From the NCBI RefSeq assembly GCF_000425445.1, contig NZ_KE384378.1:607191-671190 (forward strand): a stretch of 64,000 bases of DNA. The letters are read 5' to 3'. The position numbers and the translations under genes are program-made. The notes beneath the pieces are model-generated. The model saw nothing but the letters and a program-made list of their open reading frames with translations, was not told the DNA's origin and did not search any database. Every line of letters begins with the position of its first letter. Position 1 is the stretch's first letter. This DNA comes from Flavobacterium denitrificans DSM 15936. Its GTDB lineage: Bacteria > Bacteroidota > Bacteroidia > Flavobacteriales > Flavobacteriaceae. Below are positions 1 to 11,127 of the stretch, one piece after another.

Positions 1-1466
1 GCAATCGTATTAATTTTCACTTCAGAAGCTGAGCCTTGAATAACGAATTTGTCAACCGCTTTTCTATACTTCAAGATATTCTTTTCAGCCTGATCATTGT
101 TTGGAACTATTGTTAATAAAGTAACCGGATTTGATGATTTTTTGTCTTTAATCAAAAGCGCAAAATCCAACAAACTTGCGGTTGCAGAGGTCTTTGCCAA
201 CGGAATCAAAATATGTTCATCTAAAATCTGGTCTTTATCGGCATCTTCATGTGAAATCTCTTCTTCGCAAATTGCAATTTTTTTCGCAGCTTTTTCAGTT
301 GCAAAAGACGCTACAATACAGGTTATCAAAATCAGAATAATGGTTCCGTTTAAAATATTTTCATCTAAAATTTTGGCTTTATACCCCACCAAAATCACTG
401 CCAATGTTGCTGCTGCATGGGCGCTGCTCAAACCAAAAATAAGTTGTCTTTCGGTTTTAGTATATCTAAAAACAATCTGTGTAAAAAAAGCTGCAGCCCA
501 TTTTCCAAAAATTGCCACAACGCTCAAAGTTGCTGCAACAATTAAAGCCGTTGGTCCGCTTAAAATTACGCTAACATCGACCAGCATTCCAACAGAAATC
601 AAAAAAAACGGAATAAACAATGAATTCCCGATAAACTCAATTCGATTCATCAAAGCAGAAGAATGTGGAATCAAAGGATTCAATGCCAATCCTGCAACGA
701 AAGCTCCTATAATAGGCTCTACTCCTGCTACTTCAGCTAAAAACGCGGCAAAGAAAACAACAGAAAGCACAAAAATATAATGTGCATGTTTTTCACTTTC
801 CAATTTCTTAAAAAACCATTTTGCAATTCTTGGAATTAATAAAAACATAATCGCCGAGAAAATCGCTAATGAAACTGTCAATTTTATCCAAAAAGCCTGA
901 TTTAAGCTTCCTTGACTGCTTCCCATAATTACGGCCAGAATGATCAAAACAGCAGTATCTGTCAAAATTGTTCCTCCAACTGTAATTGCAACGGCTTGAT
1001 TTTTAGCAATTCCTAATTTGCTCACTATTGGATACGCCACCAATGTATGCGTTGCAAACATGCTCGCCGTTAAAAAACTCGCATTAAATTCATAATGAAG
1101 TAAATAATAACATACTGGAAAACCAATTGAAAGCGGAATTATAAACGTAAAAAATCCAAATAATAAACTTTTGTTTCGATTGGCCTTAAATTCATTCATA
1201 TCCAACTCGAGTCCCGCGATAAACATGATATACAAAAGCCCAATAGTTGAAAATAAATTAACTGCCGAGTTTTTTTCTAAAAGATGCAAACCATGTGGAC
1301 CAATTATAACGCCCGAAATAATAAGCCCGATAATTCCAGGAATATTGATTTTTTTTAATAAAATTGGGGAAAGCAGGATTATAAAAAGTATTAAAGAAAA
1401 AATCAATACTGGATTTGTGAGCGGTAATTCGAATTCCTGTAAAAAATGCCTGAAAAATTCTATCAT
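1..1466 (-). CDS. CPA2-type cation/proton antiporter with C-terminal USP-like domain, partial
   Basis: The frame is open from an ATG at 1466 to the left edge, about 488 residues, so the C-terminus is missing. Residues 1 to about 390 are a string of hydrophobic helices typical of the Na+/H+ exchanger (KefB/CPA2) family, including PGIIGLIISG, MFIAGLELDM and EPIIGAFVAGLALNP. From about residue 410 a soluble domain begins (ILIPLAKTSATASLLDFALL) that resembles the start of a universal-stress-protein domain. It probably exchanges Na+ or K+ for protons across the inner membrane; the ion cannot be read from sequence. It is transcribed away from sdaA, with a 300-bp AT-rich gap between the two starts. 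Confidence 0.85.
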   Translation of the reverse strand, partial: MIEFFRHFLQEFELPLTNPVLIFSLILFIILLSPILLKKINIPGIIGLIISGVIIGPHGLHLLEKNSAVNLFSTIGLLYIMFIAGLELDMNEFKANRNKSLLFGFFTFIIPLSIGFPVCYYLLHYEFNASFLTASMFATHTLVAYPIVSKLGIAKNQAVAITVGGTILTDTAVLIILAVIMGSSQGSLNQAFWIKLTVSLAIFSAIMFLLIPRIAKWFFKKLESEKHAHYIFVLSVVFFAAFLAEVAGVEPIIGAFVAGLALNPLIPHSSALMNRIEFIGNSLFIPFFLISVGMLVDVSVILSGPTALIVAATLSVVAIFGKWAAAFFTQIVFRYTKTERQLIFGLSSAHAAATLAVILVGYKAKILDENILNGTIILILITCIVASFATEKAAKKIAICEEEISHEDADKDQILDEHILIPLAKTSATASLLDFALLIKDKKSSNPVTLLTIVPNNDQAEKNILKYRKAVDKFVIQGSASEVKINTI

Positions 1467-1739
1467 ATTGTAATTTTATGCTTTGTGGTATTAAAACTTG
1501 TAAAAAGACATTTCCGGATAATAAATATCCTTTGAAGCAATTTCGTAATTCTACCAAAGAGATTAAGCCGTATGAATTAAGGCTTTTTACAAAAATACCG
1601 AAAAAACGCTAACTTTTAACGTGATCTGCATATTAAGCAATTAAATTTATTTTGTTGCCAAATTATTAATATTTAATATCATTTTTAACAAAAATGCAAG
1701 ATTAACAATCAAAAGCGAATCTTCGTTGCATTATTCAAT
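1467..1739. other. AT-rich divergent intergenic region
   Basis: This region separates the divergent antiporter and serine dehydratase genes. Apart from the -7 box listed next, no gene, RNA structure or repeat is recognisable. Confidence 0.4.
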
Positions 1740-1747
1740 TATCTTTG
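1740..1747 (+). promoter_or_regulatory. Bacteroidetes -7 box upstream of sdaA
   Basis: TATCTTTG matches the Bacteroidetes -7 consensus TAnnTTTG and lies 20 bases before the sdaA ATG. No TTG -33 element lies at the usual 17-23-base spacing, so support is moderate. Confidence 0.45.
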
Positions 1748-1766
1748 TAGTAACAAAAATGAAACA

Positions 1767-3194
1767 ATGGAAGAATGTATCTCTGTTTTTGATATGCTTA
1801 AAATTGGTGTTGGACCTTCATCCTCACACACTTTGGGGCCTTGGAGAGCCGCAGAACGCTTTTTAGACGAGTTAAAAAGCGAATCTATTTTAGATCAAAT
1901 CAAGCGCGTAAAAGTCGATTTGTACGGCTCGCTTTCTTTAACCGGAAAAGGCCACGCAACAGATTTGGCCGTAATGCTCGGTTTGAGCGGGCAAGATCCC
2001 GAATATATTCCGGTTGAAAATATTGCTGGAATTATTAAAACTATTGAAAATAAAAACGAAATTATTTTGGCAAATCAATATACGATTCCGTTTTATTTTC
2101 TTCAGGATATTGTTTTCAACAAAGACTTCCTTCCTTTTCATGCCAATGGCTTGAAATTTACCGCTTATAAAAATGATGATTCTGAATACGAATCTACTTT
2201 TTATTCAATTGGAGGTGGTTTTGTTGTAAAAGAGGAACGCGAAAATGCCAAAATAAAAGAAGTCATAAAATGTGCTTTCCCTTTTCCAGTTCAAAATGCG
2301 GTTGAGCTTTTGAATTATACAATCTCAGAAAACAAATCAATTTCAGAAATTGTATATGAAAATGAAAAATCAATGCGTTCAGAAGGAGAAATTCATTCTG
2401 AATTAATGCGCATTTGGAATACCATGTTGGAATGCATGTACATTGGTTGCCATTCTGAAGGTATTCTTCCGGGCGGACTTCACGTTCGAAGACGCGCTTT
2501 TGATATGCATCAAAATTTGATTGGTTTGTCTAATTATACTGATCCACAATCTTGGCTGGAAGAAATTAGAAAAACCGAAGTTAAATTTCGCCAGATTTTA
2601 AAATGGGTAAGTTGTTTTGCATTGGCAGTGAATGAAGTAAATGCTTCTTTGGGTCGTGTCGTTACCGCTCCAACAAACGGAAGTGCGGGCGTTATTCCGG
2701 CAGTTTTAATGTATTATATGGTAATCGAAAACCATAATGCAGGTGAAAAAGAAATCAAACAATTTTTGATGGTTGCGGGAGAAATTGGAAGTATTTTCAA
2801 AAAAGGCTCTACTATTTCAGCTGCAATGGGAGGCTGTCAAGCCGAAATTGGTGTTTCGTCATCAATGGCCGCGGCGGCGCTTTGCGAATTAATGGGCGGA
2901 ACTCCTGCACAAGTTTTAATGGCTGCCGAAATTGCTATGGAACATCATTTGGGCCTAACTTGTGATCCAATTGGTGGATTGGTTCAGATTCCTTGCATTG
3001 AACGAAATACAATGGGCGCTATAAAGGCCATAAACGCAGCAGAATTAGCTCTTGAAACTGATTCTAAAAATGCTAAAGTTCCTTTAGACAAAGTAATCAA
3101 TACAATGTGGGAAACAGCAAAAGATATGAATTCAAAATATAAAGAAACCTCTGAAGGTGGATTGGCAATTGCCGTTAATATGGCTGATTGTTAG
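1767..3194 (+). CDS. sdaA: L-serine ammonia-lyase (iron-sulfur type, single chain)
   Basis: The enzyme deaminates L-serine to pyruvate and ammonia in the cytosol using a [4Fe-4S] cluster. The 475-residue protein has the fused beta plus alpha layout of single-chain bacterial enzymes, starting with the typical [17 protein letters not shown]. Three cysteines that fit the cluster ligands are visible: C357 (GGCQAEIG), C399 (CDPIGG) and C410 (IPCIERN). Their spacing of 42 and 11 residues is what I recall for the E. coli enzyme. An ATG eight bases upstream is in a different frame. The gene appears monocistronic; panB follows after 90 bp behind its own candidate promoter. Confidence 0.95.
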   Translation: MEECISVFDMLKIGVGPSSSHTLGPWRAAERFLDELKSESILDQIKRVKVDLYGSLSLTGKGHATDLAVMLGLSGQDPEYIPVENIAGIIKTIENKNEIILANQYTIPFYFLQDIVFNKDFLPFHANGLKFTAYKNDDSEYESTFYSIGGGFVVKEERENAKIKEVIKCAFPFPVQNAVELLNYTISENKSISEIVYENEKSMRSEGEIHSELMRIWNTMLECMYIGCHSEGILPGGLHVRRRAFDMHQNLIGLSNYTDPQSWLEEIRKTEVKFRQILKWVSCFALAVNEVNASLGRVVTAPTNGSAGVIPAVLMYYMVIENHNAGEKEIKQFLMVAGEIGSIFKKGSTISAAMGGCQAEIGVSSSMAAAALCELMGGTPAQVLMAAEIAMEHHLGLTCDPIGGLVQIPCIERNTMGAIKAINAAELALETDSKNAKVPLDKVINTMWETAKDMNSKYKETSEGGLAIAVNMADC

Positions 3195-3205
3195 AATATA
3201 TTACT

Positions 3206-3213
3206 TAATTTTG
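3206..3213 (+). promoter_or_regulatory. Candidate -7 box upstream of panB
   Basis: TAATTTTG fits TAnnTTTG and lies 71 bases upstream of the panB ATG. The nearest TTG is only 15 bases upstream, shorter than usual. Confidence 0.35.
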
Positions 3214-3284
3214 CAAACAAAAAAATCACCTTTAGGAGCATTAACTGCTTTTAAAATCATTAATAAAATTAAAACTTACTCATA

Positions 3285-4103
3285 ATGTCAGTTGCTAAAA
3301 AAGATTATAAAAGAATCACTACCAAATCGTTAATTGAAATGAAAAGCAATGGAGAGAAAATCTCTATGCTAACTGCATATGATTTCACAATGGCAAAAAT
3401 TGTTGATACTGCGGGCGTCGATGTGATTTTAGTAGGAGATTCTGCTTCAAATGTGATGGCAGGTCACGAAACGACTTTGCCAATTACTTTAGACCAGATG
3501 ATTTATCATGCTTCATCTGTTGTTCGCGCTGTCGAGAGAGCTTTAGTTGTGGTAGATCTACCTTTTGGAAGCTACCAATCTGATCCTAAAGAAGCTTTGC
3601 GTTCTTCTATCAGAATTATGAAAGAAAGTGGCGGACATGCTGTAAAATTAGAAGGCGGAAAAGAAATCAAAGAATCAATCAAAAAAATATTAAACGCCGG
3701 AATTCCTGTTATGGGACATTTAGGTTTGACTCCTCAATCTATTTATAAATTCGGAACTTATAGCGTAAGAGCTAAAGAAGATGAAGAAGCTGAAAAATTG
3801 ATTGAAGATGCTAAAATGCTTGAAAAAATAGGATGTTTTGCCGTAGTTCTTGAAAAAATCCCAGCTGAACTTGCCAAAAAAGTGGCGGATAGCATTTCGA
3901 TTCCAGTTATTGGAATTGGTGCCGGCGGTGGTGTCGACGGTCAAGTTTTAGTTATCCATGACATGTTAGGTATGAACAATGAATTCAGTCCACGTTTCTT
4001 GCGTCGTTACTTGAATCTTTATGAATCAATGACAAAAGCAATCGGACAATATGCTGCTGATGTAAAGTCAAAGGATTTCCCTAACGCTAGTGAACAATAT
4101 TAG
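3285..4103 (+). CDS. panB: 3-methyl-2-oxobutanoate hydroxymethyltransferase
   Basis: PanB transfers a hydroxymethyl group from 5,10-methylene-THF to alpha-ketoisovalerate, making ketopantoate, the first committed step of pantothenate and CoA synthesis. The 272-residue length is typical. Family motifs include [33 protein letters not shown], the metal-binding [10 protein letters not shown] and the C-terminal [18 protein letters not shown]. No other pan gene lies in the window, so the pathway is dispersed. A short hairpin follows the gene and could terminate it. Confidence 0.97.
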   Translation: MSVAKKDYKRITTKSLIEMKSNGEKISMLTAYDFTMAKIVDTAGVDVILVGDSASNVMAGHETTLPITLDQMIYHASSVVRAVERALVVVDLPFGSYQSDPKEALRSSIRIMKESGGHAVKLEGGKEIKESIKKILNAGIPVMGHLGLTPQSIYKFGTYSVRAKEDEEAEKLIEDAKMLEKIGCFAVVLEKIPAELAKKVADSISIPVIGIGAGGGVDGQVLVIHDMLGMNNEFSPRFLRRYLNLYESMTKAIGQYAADVKSKDFPNASEQY

Positions 4104-4189
4104 TTCTAAGGTTCTAAGATACTAAGGTTTTAGGCACAAAGATTCAAAGCTACAAAGGTTCAAAGAACTTAAAAATTAAAACTCAATTG

Positions 4190-4209
4190 CCTCCAGCTTT
4201 AGCTGGAGG
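4190..4209 (+). terminator. Hairpin downstream of panB
   Basis: A perfect 8-bp stem (CCTCCAGC / GCTGGAGG) with a TTTA loop, followed by TTCATTTTT. It resembles an intrinsic terminator, but the U-tract is interrupted. It lies in word-repeat DNA (ctaaggttctaagatac) that fills 4105-4170. Confidence 0.45.
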
Positions 4210-4271
4210 TTCATTTTTAAAGCTACTGGAAGGCTTTAGCCAAACTTTCTCAATCTAAATTTCAACTTAAA

Positions 4272-4961
4272 ATGAAAATTATTTCAGATAAAAACAATCT
4301 CCAAATTTTGCACGAAGACAATCACATTATTGTCGTCAATAAGCGTGTGGGTGATATTGTGCAGGGAGATAAAACGGGAGACAAACCTTTATCTGATGTT
4401 GTAAAAGAATATATAAAAGAGAAATACAATAAACCTGGTGATGTTTTCTTGGGTGTAATTCATCGTTTGGATCGGCCTACAACAGGAATTGTAGTTTTTG
4501 CGAGAACAAGCAAAGCTTTATCGAGAATGAATGAGCTTTTCAGCAATCGTGAAACTAAAAAAACATATTGGGCGGTTGTAAAAAACAAACCTAGTGAAGC
4601 TTCTGCAAAACTGGTACATTACTTAAAAAGAAACGAAAAAAACAATACTTCAAAAGCACATTTAAAAGAAGTTCCTGATAGCAAATTAGCAAGTATGGAC
4701 TACAAAATCATTAAAGAGCTTCAAAATTATACCGCTCTTGAAATCAATCTTCATACTGGGCGTCATCACCAAATTAGAGCGCAACTTTCTGCAATTGGTT
4801 CTCCAATAAAAGGCGATCTTAAATATGGCGCTGATCGCAGTAATCTTGACGGTGGAATTCATCTTCACGCCAGAAAACTAGTTTTTGTTCATCCGGTTTC
4901 TAAGGAAAATATTACGATTATTGCATCAACTCCGGACGAAACAATTTGGAATGCCGTTTGA
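4272..4961 (+). CDS. RluA-family 23S rRNA/tRNA pseudouridine synthase
   Basis: This protein isomerises uridine to pseudouridine in structured RNA. The 229-residue catalytic domain starts almost at once, without an S4 domain. It has the catalytic-loop motif HRLDRPTTGIVVFART, whose aspartate is the expected nucleophile, then the downstream motif LHTGRHHQIRAQLSAIGSPIKGD. The short S4-less form resembles RluA or TruC rather than RluC/D, but the target base cannot be assigned. The start ATG follows a word-repeat region and is preceded by the A-rich leader usual here. Confidence 0.9.
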   Translation: MKIISDKNNLQILHEDNHIIVVNKRVGDIVQGDKTGDKPLSDVVKEYIKEKYNKPGDVFLGVIHRLDRPTTGIVVFARTSKALSRMNELFSNRETKKTYWAVVKNKPSEASAKLVHYLKRNEKNNTSKAHLKEVPDSKLASMDYKIIKELQNYTALEINLHTGRHHQIRAQLSAIGSPIKGDLKYGADRSNLDGGIHLHARKLVFVHPVSKENITIIASTPDETIWNAV

Positions 4962-5039
4962 TTTTTTATGATATAATTGTTAATTTTTTAAATATTATCG
5001 ATTAACTTGCATAGCCATAGAAAACAAGCTGATCATAAA

Positions 5040-6368
5040 ATGGACTACAAAAACGACATCGGATACAGAAAAGAAACGCTTAAAAAGTTGTTGTATAACA
5101 TTCAAAAAAGCGAAGATTTGATTGTTCAAGCTTTATACGATGATTTCAAAAAGCCAGAATTCGAAGCTGTTTTAACCGAAACTAATTATGTCATTTCAGA
5201 ACTAAAAGACACGATCAAAAACATCTATTCGTGGTCTAAACCCAAAAATATTTTCCCGTCACTTCTCAATTTTCCGTCAACAGATTATATCTATAAAGAA
5301 CCTTACGGAAAAGTTTTAGTAATTGCCCCATGGAATTATCCTTTTCAATTGGCGCTATGCCCATTGATTGCTGCCGTTGCTGCCGGAAACAGAGTTGTTT
5401 TAAAGCCATCTGAACTTACGCCACATACAGCCGCAATTATTACCAAAATTATTTCTAAAACATTCCATGTCAAACACGTAGAAGTTGTTGAAGGCGGAAT
5501 CGAAGAAGCCAATAAATTACTTGCAAAACGTTGGGATTATATCTTTTTTACAGGAAGTGTTTCGGTTGGAAAAATTGTCGCCAAAGCCGCGGCCGAAAAT
5601 CTGACTCCAGTTACTTTAGAACTAGGGGGCAAAAATCCGTGTATCATTGATGAAACGGCAAATTTGAAATTAGCCGCAAAACGAATTGTCTGGGGAAAAT
5701 TCATCAATGCTGGTCAAACCTGTATTGCTCCCGATTATATTCTGATTCAGAAAAACATGAAAATTAATTTCGTTACTTTTTTAATTGACGAAATCCTAAA
5801 AGCTTATGGCAAAAAAATAGACAAATCACCCGATTTTGCACGAATCATCAACACTAAAAACTGGCTTCGCCTGGATAGTATGATTGAGCGTGACAAAGTA
5901 ATATTTGGCGGAGAAACCGATGCTGATAAATTATATATTTCACCTACTATAATCGAAGAACCTGCATTAGATAGTCCTGTAATGAGAGAAGAAATCTTCG
6001 GTCCTATCTTGCCTATCCTGACTTACGAAAACGAAGCCGACATTGAACACGTAATCAGCCGTTACGAAAAGCCTTTGGCATTTTATGTTTTTAGCGAAGA
6101 TAAATCTTTTGCTAAAAAGCTAATTACAACCTATTCATTTGGAGGCGGATGCATCAACGATACCGTAGTTCATTTCTCCAATAAAAGATTACCTTTCGGG
6201 GGTGTAGGACATAGCGGAATTGGTGCGTACCATGGACAACTCAGCTTTGATATTTTCTCGCATCATAAGGCTGTAGTAAAAAAAGCAAATTGGCTTGACC
6301 TACCTATGCGATATGCTCCTTATAAAGACAAATTAACCTCACTTAAACGATTATTAGACTGGCTTTAA
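5040..6368 (+). CDS. NAD(P)-dependent aldehyde dehydrogenase (ALDH3-like)
   Basis: The enzyme oxidises an aldehyde to the carboxylate. The general-base glutamate is visible at E194 (TLELGGKNP) and the nucleophilic cysteine at C228 (NAGQTCIAP). Downstream are the EEIFGPILP and PFGGVGHSGIG motifs. The 442-residue, compact form lacking an N-terminal extension fits the class-3 group acting on medium or long-chain aldehydes. I chose the ATG at 5040, preceded by an A-rich leader. An in-frame TTG at 5007 would add 11 residues that may align with family N-termini, so the start is not fully settled. The natural substrate is unknown. Confidence 0.9.
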   Translation: MDYKNDIGYRKETLKKLLYNIQKSEDLIVQALYDDFKKPEFEAVLTETNYVISELKDTIKNIYSWSKPKNIFPSLLNFPSTDYIYKEPYGKVLVIAPWNYPFQLALCPLIAAVAAGNRVVLKPSELTPHTAAIITKIISKTFHVKHVEVVEGGIEEANKLLAKRWDYIFFTGSVSVGKIVAKAAAENLTPVTLELGGKNPCIIDETANLKLAAKRIVWGKFINAGQTCIAPDYILIQKNMKINFVTFLIDEILKAYGKKIDKSPDFARIINTKNWLRLDSMIERDKVIFGGETDADKLYISPTIIEEPALDSPVMREEIFGPILPILTYENEADIEHVISRYEKPLAFYVFSEDKSFAKKLITTYSFGGGCINDTVVHFSNKRLPFGGVGHSGIGAYHGQLSFDIFSHHKAVVKKANWLDLPMRYAPYKDKLTSLKRLLDWL

Positions 6369-6487
6369 AGCACAAAAAAATGTCTTCGTTAATTTTGTAG
6401 AATATCCTATGCAATTGATTAAAAATACTATATTTACGTTTCAATAATGACCGTAAATTCTAAAAGTACAAACAATTCCATACCAAA

Positions 6488-7279
6488 ATGAAATCTACAC
6501 TTGACCTACTCGAAAACATAAAAAAAAATGGCTATAAACTAGATTTTTCAAGCGTTTTTGAACATGCTTTCGAAAATTTTAAAAAAATATCGCTTTACTC
6601 TGCCTTAATCATTTTAGTTTTTTCAGTCATTATCGGAATTGTCGCTGTAGCCGTTTTAGGATCGGTTTATGGTTTAGACAATGCTCCTAAAATGATTGAA
6701 GAAAGTTTAAAACCTTCAAAACCAACCCTAGAAGATGCTTTAATCTCAACAATTGGAGTTTCGCTTTTATCAGCTCTTGTCGCTCCTTTTGGCGCAGGAT
6801 TCTTCAAAATGGCTGACTCTGCTGACAAAGACAACGAATTTAAAGTTTTTCATATTTTTAATTATTTCAAGGCACCTTATTTTGCGCAATTGTTTGCAGC
6901 AACTTTACTTATAACTGCTATAAACAATGCAATTGCCAATACGCTTGAAAGTGCTGGTTTTATTTTTATAGGCGTTGCTATTTCAATTTTTATCAATTTT
7001 TTCATGTATTTTACTGTTCCGCTGATTCTTTTCGGAAACCTAAAAGCGATAGATGCAATTAAAGGAAGTATTGTACTTGTGACTAAAAATCCATTATTGA
7101 TTTTCGGATTATTCATTATTGGACTTATAGGCTCCGCAATAGGAGTATTCGCTTGTGGCGTAGGATTACTATTTACAATAGTTTTTAATACTTCAATGAT
7201 TTATGCGGCTTACTGCGCAATTTTTCCGATGGAACATGAAGAAGATCCAATTGACAGTATTGGCCAATCGGATCTCTAA
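6488..7279 (+). CDS. Integral membrane protein of unknown function
   Basis: The 263-residue protein has a cytosolic N-terminus of about 35 residues and then five or six hydrophobic segments: roughly 36-58, 85-108, 128-150, 155-180, 195-218 and 220-242. It lacks a signal peptide and any catalytic motif I recognise. The acidic tail (EHEEDPIDSIGQSDL) is soluble. It lies 72 bp upstream of the hybrid kinase on the same strand and may be co-transcribed. I do not recognise the family; similar flavobacterial proteins are usually left as hypothetical. Confidence 0.75.
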   Translation: MKSTLDLLENIKKNGYKLDFSSVFEHAFENFKKISLYSALIILVFSVIIGIVAVAVLGSVYGLDNAPKMIEESLKPSKPTLEDALISTIGVSLLSALVAPFGAGFFKMADSADKDNEFKVFHIFNYFKAPYFAQLFAATLLITAINNAIANTLESAGFIFIGVAISIFINFFMYFTVPLILFGNLKAIDAIKGSIVLVTKNPLLIFGLFIIGLIGSAIGVFACGVGLLFTIVFNTSMIYAAYCAIFPMEHEEDPIDSIGQSDL

Positions 7280-7350
7280 ATTCAAATGAGGCTGACCAAC
7301 TTTAGAAATTCAAAAAGTGCTATTACCTAAACCGTACATTCCTAAATTTT

Positions 7351-10300
7351 ATGGTAGAGAACTACAGTTTTTATAATACAATGATTTCAGGAATTGCCTT
7401 TGCTGGCAATACCCTGAAATCAATTTTAACAAACTGGTTTGTTTTTAACCCAGAAGTCATTTTTTACAACAATCCAAAACTCATTATTTTAGGACTTTCC
7501 TTATTTGCATTTTTAGGAATTTTGATTTATCAATTCTTACGAATCAAAACCAGGATTGGCTATTTCATTCAGAAGAAAAAAGATACCGAAACGATAACCA
7601 AAGAATACCAGCTTTATATATTATTTTTCGGTATTGCCGTGATCGTAATTGAGATCATCAATGAAATTTTCAAAATTAGGCCAAAAAGCCTACTGATTAT
7701 AAATACGATTATTGGCCTAAGCGTACTTATGATATATATCCTTACGGATAAAATCAAATATTTGCGTGATCATGTTCAAAAAATATTTATTGTCTCCTTC
7801 TTTTTTTACATTGCCTACGTAGCTCGCAACATCATTTGCCTTCCAGATGATGTTCTGCCAATTATTACTTTTTTAATATCTTTTTTCTTTTCATACAGCA
7901 TTTTAAAACCTATAAAAGTTTATTGGCTTTTTGTTGCTTTGACTTTTCTTTACCTGGTTACGACTGTCGTTTTTCAATTAATCCCGATAAAATCTTCGGT
8001 ACTTTTAATCGATTTCACCATTGTCATTTTTATCATAAACCAAGTAAAATACGCAGTTTTGCAAAACAACAGAGACAATTACAGGTTTACAAATGAAATC
8101 GTACATAAAGGAAACTCGCTTACAATTGCAACAAACGAAAATGGCGAATTGCTGTTTTGCAGCGAAACAATTACTTCTATTTTAGGCTATCAACCAGACC
8201 AAGTTATGGGGTTTGAGTTTTGGAAACTAACGGAAGACTCCGAATTCAATAGTGCCAATTATTATAAAAACTACATAGACAACAAACTATACATAAGAAA
8301 ACTAAAAAACAAAAACGGCGAATACAAATACATTCAATGGAAAGATAAAAAGTTTTCAGAAAATCTCATTATTAGTATTGGTCAGGACGTTACTGAACAA
8401 ATTATAGTTCAAGATCAATATAAAAATCTGATTCAAACCGCAACGGATATTATTTTTGAAATAAGCATTGAAGGACATTTTACATTTATAAACGAGTTTG
8501 GTTATTCAATTTTAGGATATACCGAAAATGAAGTTCTTTTACAGCATTATTCTAATTTTATTCATGACGATTATATCAAAAATGCGGTTGATTTTTATGA
8601 AAATTTGGAGCAAAACGAGCTCAATTATCCAACAATCGAAATTCCAATTTTAAAGAAAAATGGTGACGAATTATGGATTTCCCAAAAAGTAATTGTCCGC
8701 AAAAATGATTTAGGAATTACTACTGGTTTTGCTGGGATTGCCCGAGACATAACTGAACTTAAAAATGTCGAAAATGAGAAAAAAAGACGTTTAGAAAAAA
8801 TTGAATCTTACAATAATTCAACTAAAAAACTTTCAACCACTAATTTCACCGAATATGAGAGTATTGACACCGTAATCGATTATATCATAAAAGAAGGGGG
8901 AATTGTATCAAAAGCGAACAGGGTCAGTTTTTGGAAATTTTCTAATGATGTCATTACTTGCAAAAATTTGTTTAGCCGTGACAATCAAACTTTAAGTGAC
9001 AAAAACATTCTTGACAAAGAATCCTATCCAATTTATTTTGAAACCTTAAAAAACAAAGCCATTATAAATGCACCTGATGTTTTTGACAAAATAGAAATAT
9101 CTGAGTTTCAAAAGGTTTATTTCACCAAAAACAAAATCAAGTCGATGCTTGATGTTCCAATTTTCTTAAACGGACAACTAGCCGGTGTTGTTTGTTTTGA
9201 AAGCACGGGTGAAAAAAGAGAATGGGACAACGAAGACATCAACTACGCTAGAACCATTTCAGATGTTATTTCGTTGGCAATTTCATCACAAATGAGACTC
9301 AAAGCAGAGAAAAAACTGGAACTGAAAAGTGATCTTCTTTCGGCGATGGCACTTTGCACTGAAAAATTTCTTTCAAGCAAAGGACCTCAAAAAATGTTTC
9401 AAGAAACCTACAATATAATTGGAAAAGCATCAAAAGCAGATCATATTTTTTATTATGAAAAAGATTTTGAAACCAATACAATCAGCCAGAAATATAAATG
9501 GTCAAGAGAAGGTGTTGTTCATCAAATAACAGAGCTTCAAAAATTTACAGAAGAAAATTTAAACGAAATTATTCTTCACTCGCAAAGCAAAAAGGTATTG
9601 AACATGCTGACTCAAAATCTTGAAGAAACATTTTTCAAGAAATTGCTTGTTACAAACGATATTAAATCAATTTTGATTCTTCCGTTATTTTCAAATGATG
9701 TCTTTTCTGGTTTTATTGGCTTCGATGATTGTACCAAAGAGCGAAAGTGGACCGATGATGAAATTTACATCTACCAAATATTAGCCAATAATATTTCATC
9801 AGCTTTAGACCGACATAGAAATCAAGCTAAAATCAAGGAAAGTGAAGATGCCATTAAAGCAAAGGAGCTTGCTGAAGCGGCAAACAAGTCTAAATCTGAT
9901 TTCTTAGCCAACATGTCGCACGAAATTCGAACTCCTTTAAACGGAATCATCGGATTTACGCATTTATTGATGAAAACAAATCTTGAAGAAATTCAGGAAA
10001 AATACATGACAACCATTAATCAATCAGCCCATTCGTTGCTTGAAATTATTAATGATATTCTTGATTTCTCAAAAATCGAAGCAGGAAAGCTGGAACTTTA
10101 TATCGATTTATATGATCTTCAAAAAATACTTGGACAAATTTTTGATTTGATTATTTACGAATCCAATCAAAAAAGCCTATTGCTTGAATTGAATGTTGAT
10201 CCAAATGTGCCAAAATACATTTGGACCGACATTGTACGTTTAAAACAAATTCTGATCAATCTTTTATCCAATGCCATCAAATTTACAAATGAAGGCTCGA

Positions 10301-11034
10301 TTAAATTAAATGTTTCTGTTCTTGATAAAAAACACGACAACCATCATCTTTTACGCTTTTCGGTTATTGACACCGGAATTGGAATATTAGAAAAAAACCA
10401 GAAGAAAATTTTCAAAGCATTTTCGCAAGAAGATAGTTCAACAACAAGAAAATTTGGAGGAACCGGATTAGGACTTACCATTTCCAATCAATTATTAGCC
10501 TTAATGGAAAGCCGTTTACAGCTAAACAGCAAAATTGATGAAGGAAGCACTTTTTATTTTGATTTAAATCTAAAAACAAGTGAAAATACAGTTAATGAGA
10601 AATTAAAAGCACTTTCAAATGGAGCTGAACCTGAATATTCTTTAAGCTATAATTCAAACATTGAAAAAATAAATATTTTGATTGTTGAAGATAACAAAGT
10701 GAATATGTTGCTTTTGAAAACTATTGTCAAAAACATCAACATGAATTCGATTATTTTTGAATGTGAAAACGGTTATGAAGCTGTAAAACAAATTGAAAAC
10801 ATAAATCCAGATTTAGTTTTCATGGATATTCAAATGCCTATCATGAATGGTTATGAGGCCACGAAAGCAATTAGAGGAACTAAAATTGGCAAAAACATTC
10901 CAATTATAGCCGTAACAGCCGGCGCTGAAAAAGAAGAAAAGAACAAATGTATTGCAGCCGGAATGAACGATTATATATCAAAACCTATTATTAGAGGCAC
11001 TGTGGAAGAAGCATTGCGAAAGTGGTTAAAATAG
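7351..11034 (+). CDS. Hybrid sensor histidine kinase (TM-PAS-PAS-GAF-GAF-HisKA-HATPase-REC)
   Basis: A 1227-residue two-component sensor. About seven hydrophobic helices fill residues 20-240. They are followed by two PAS domains (about 250-365 and 365-475, each ending in a PAC-like DITELK or DVTEQI), two GAF domains (about 510-650 and 665-820), and a HisKA with phospho-acceptor H857 in [10 protein letters not shown]. The HATPase has an N-box [11 protein letters not shown] and G-boxes DTGIGI and [10 protein letters not shown] receiver carries the phospho-acceptor D1159 in [11 protein letters not shown]. No response regulator or HPt gene is adjacent, so it is an orphan hybrid whose output is unknown. 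The multiple sensory domains suggest integration of membrane and cytosolic signals. Confidence 0.95.
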   Translation: MVENYSFYNTMISGIAFAGNTLKSILTNWFVFNPEVIFYNNPKLIILGLSLFAFLGILIYQFLRIKTRIGYFIQKKKDTETITKEYQLYILFFGIAVIVIEIINEIFKIRPKSLLIINTIIGLSVLMIYILTDKIKYLRDHVQKIFIVSFFFYIAYVARNIICLPDDVLPIITFLISFFFSYSILKPIKVYWLFVALTFLYLVTTVVFQLIPIKSSVLLIDFTIVIFIINQVKYAVLQNNRDNYRFTNEIVHKGNSLTIATNENGELLFCSETITSILGYQPDQVMGFEFWKLTEDSEFNSANYYKNYIDNKLYIRKLKNKNGEYKYIQWKDKKFSENLIISIGQDVTEQIIVQDQYKNLIQTATDIIFEISIEGHFTFINEFGYSILGYTENEVLLQHYSNFIHDDYIKNAVDFYENLEQNELNYPTIEIPILKKNGDELWISQKVIVRKNDLGITTGFAGIARDITELKNVENEKKRRLEKIESYNNSTKKLSTTNFTEYESIDTVIDYIIKEGGIVSKANRVSFWKFSNDVITCKNLFSRDNQTLSDKNILDKESYPIYFETLKNKAIINAPDVFDKIEISEFQKVYFTKNKIKSMLDVPIFLNGQLAGVVCFESTGEKREWDNEDINYARTISDVISLAISSQMRLKAEKKLELKSDLLSAMALCTEKFLSSKGPQKMFQETYNIIGKASKADHIFYYEKDFETNTISQKYKWSREGVVHQITELQKFTEENLNEIILHSQSKKVLNMLTQNLEETFFKKLLVTNDIKSILILPLFSNDVFSGFIGFDDCTKERKWTDDEIYIYQILANNISSALDRHRNQAKIKESEDAIKAKELAEAANKSKSDFLANMSHEIRTPLNGIIGFTHLLMKTNLEEIQEKYMTTINQSAHSLLEIINDILDFSKIEAGKLELYIDLYDLQKILGQIFDLIIYESNQKSLLLELNVDPNVPKYIWTDIVRLKQILINLLSNAIKFTNEGSIKLNVSVLDKKHDNHHLLRFSVIDTGIGILEKNQKKIFKAFSQEDSSTTRKFGGTGLGLTISNQLLALMESRLQLNSKIDEGSTFYFDLNLKTSENTVNEKLKALSNGAEPEYSLSYNSNIEKINILIVEDNKVNMLLLKTIVKNINMNSIIFECENGYEAVKQIENINPDLVFMDIQMPIMNGYEATKAIRGTKIGKNIPIIAVTAGAEKEEKNKCIAAGMNDYISKPIIRGTVEEALRKWLK

Positions 11035-11127
11035 TTCAAAACTAAATCGGTCGTTTTGCCTCAAAATTCCCGAAAAATATATAAATTCGTATTAATAAAA
11101 ACATAATAAGTTTAAATCTAGCACACT

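Noticed and set aside
97-780. Long plus-strand frame at the left edge
   Set aside because: It is antisense to the antiporter gene, whose minus-strand translation shows a clear CPA2 protein.
5007-5039. TTG start for the aldehyde dehydrogenase
   Set aside because: The ATG at 5040 has the A-rich leader usual in this genome; the extra 11 residues are not clearly needed.
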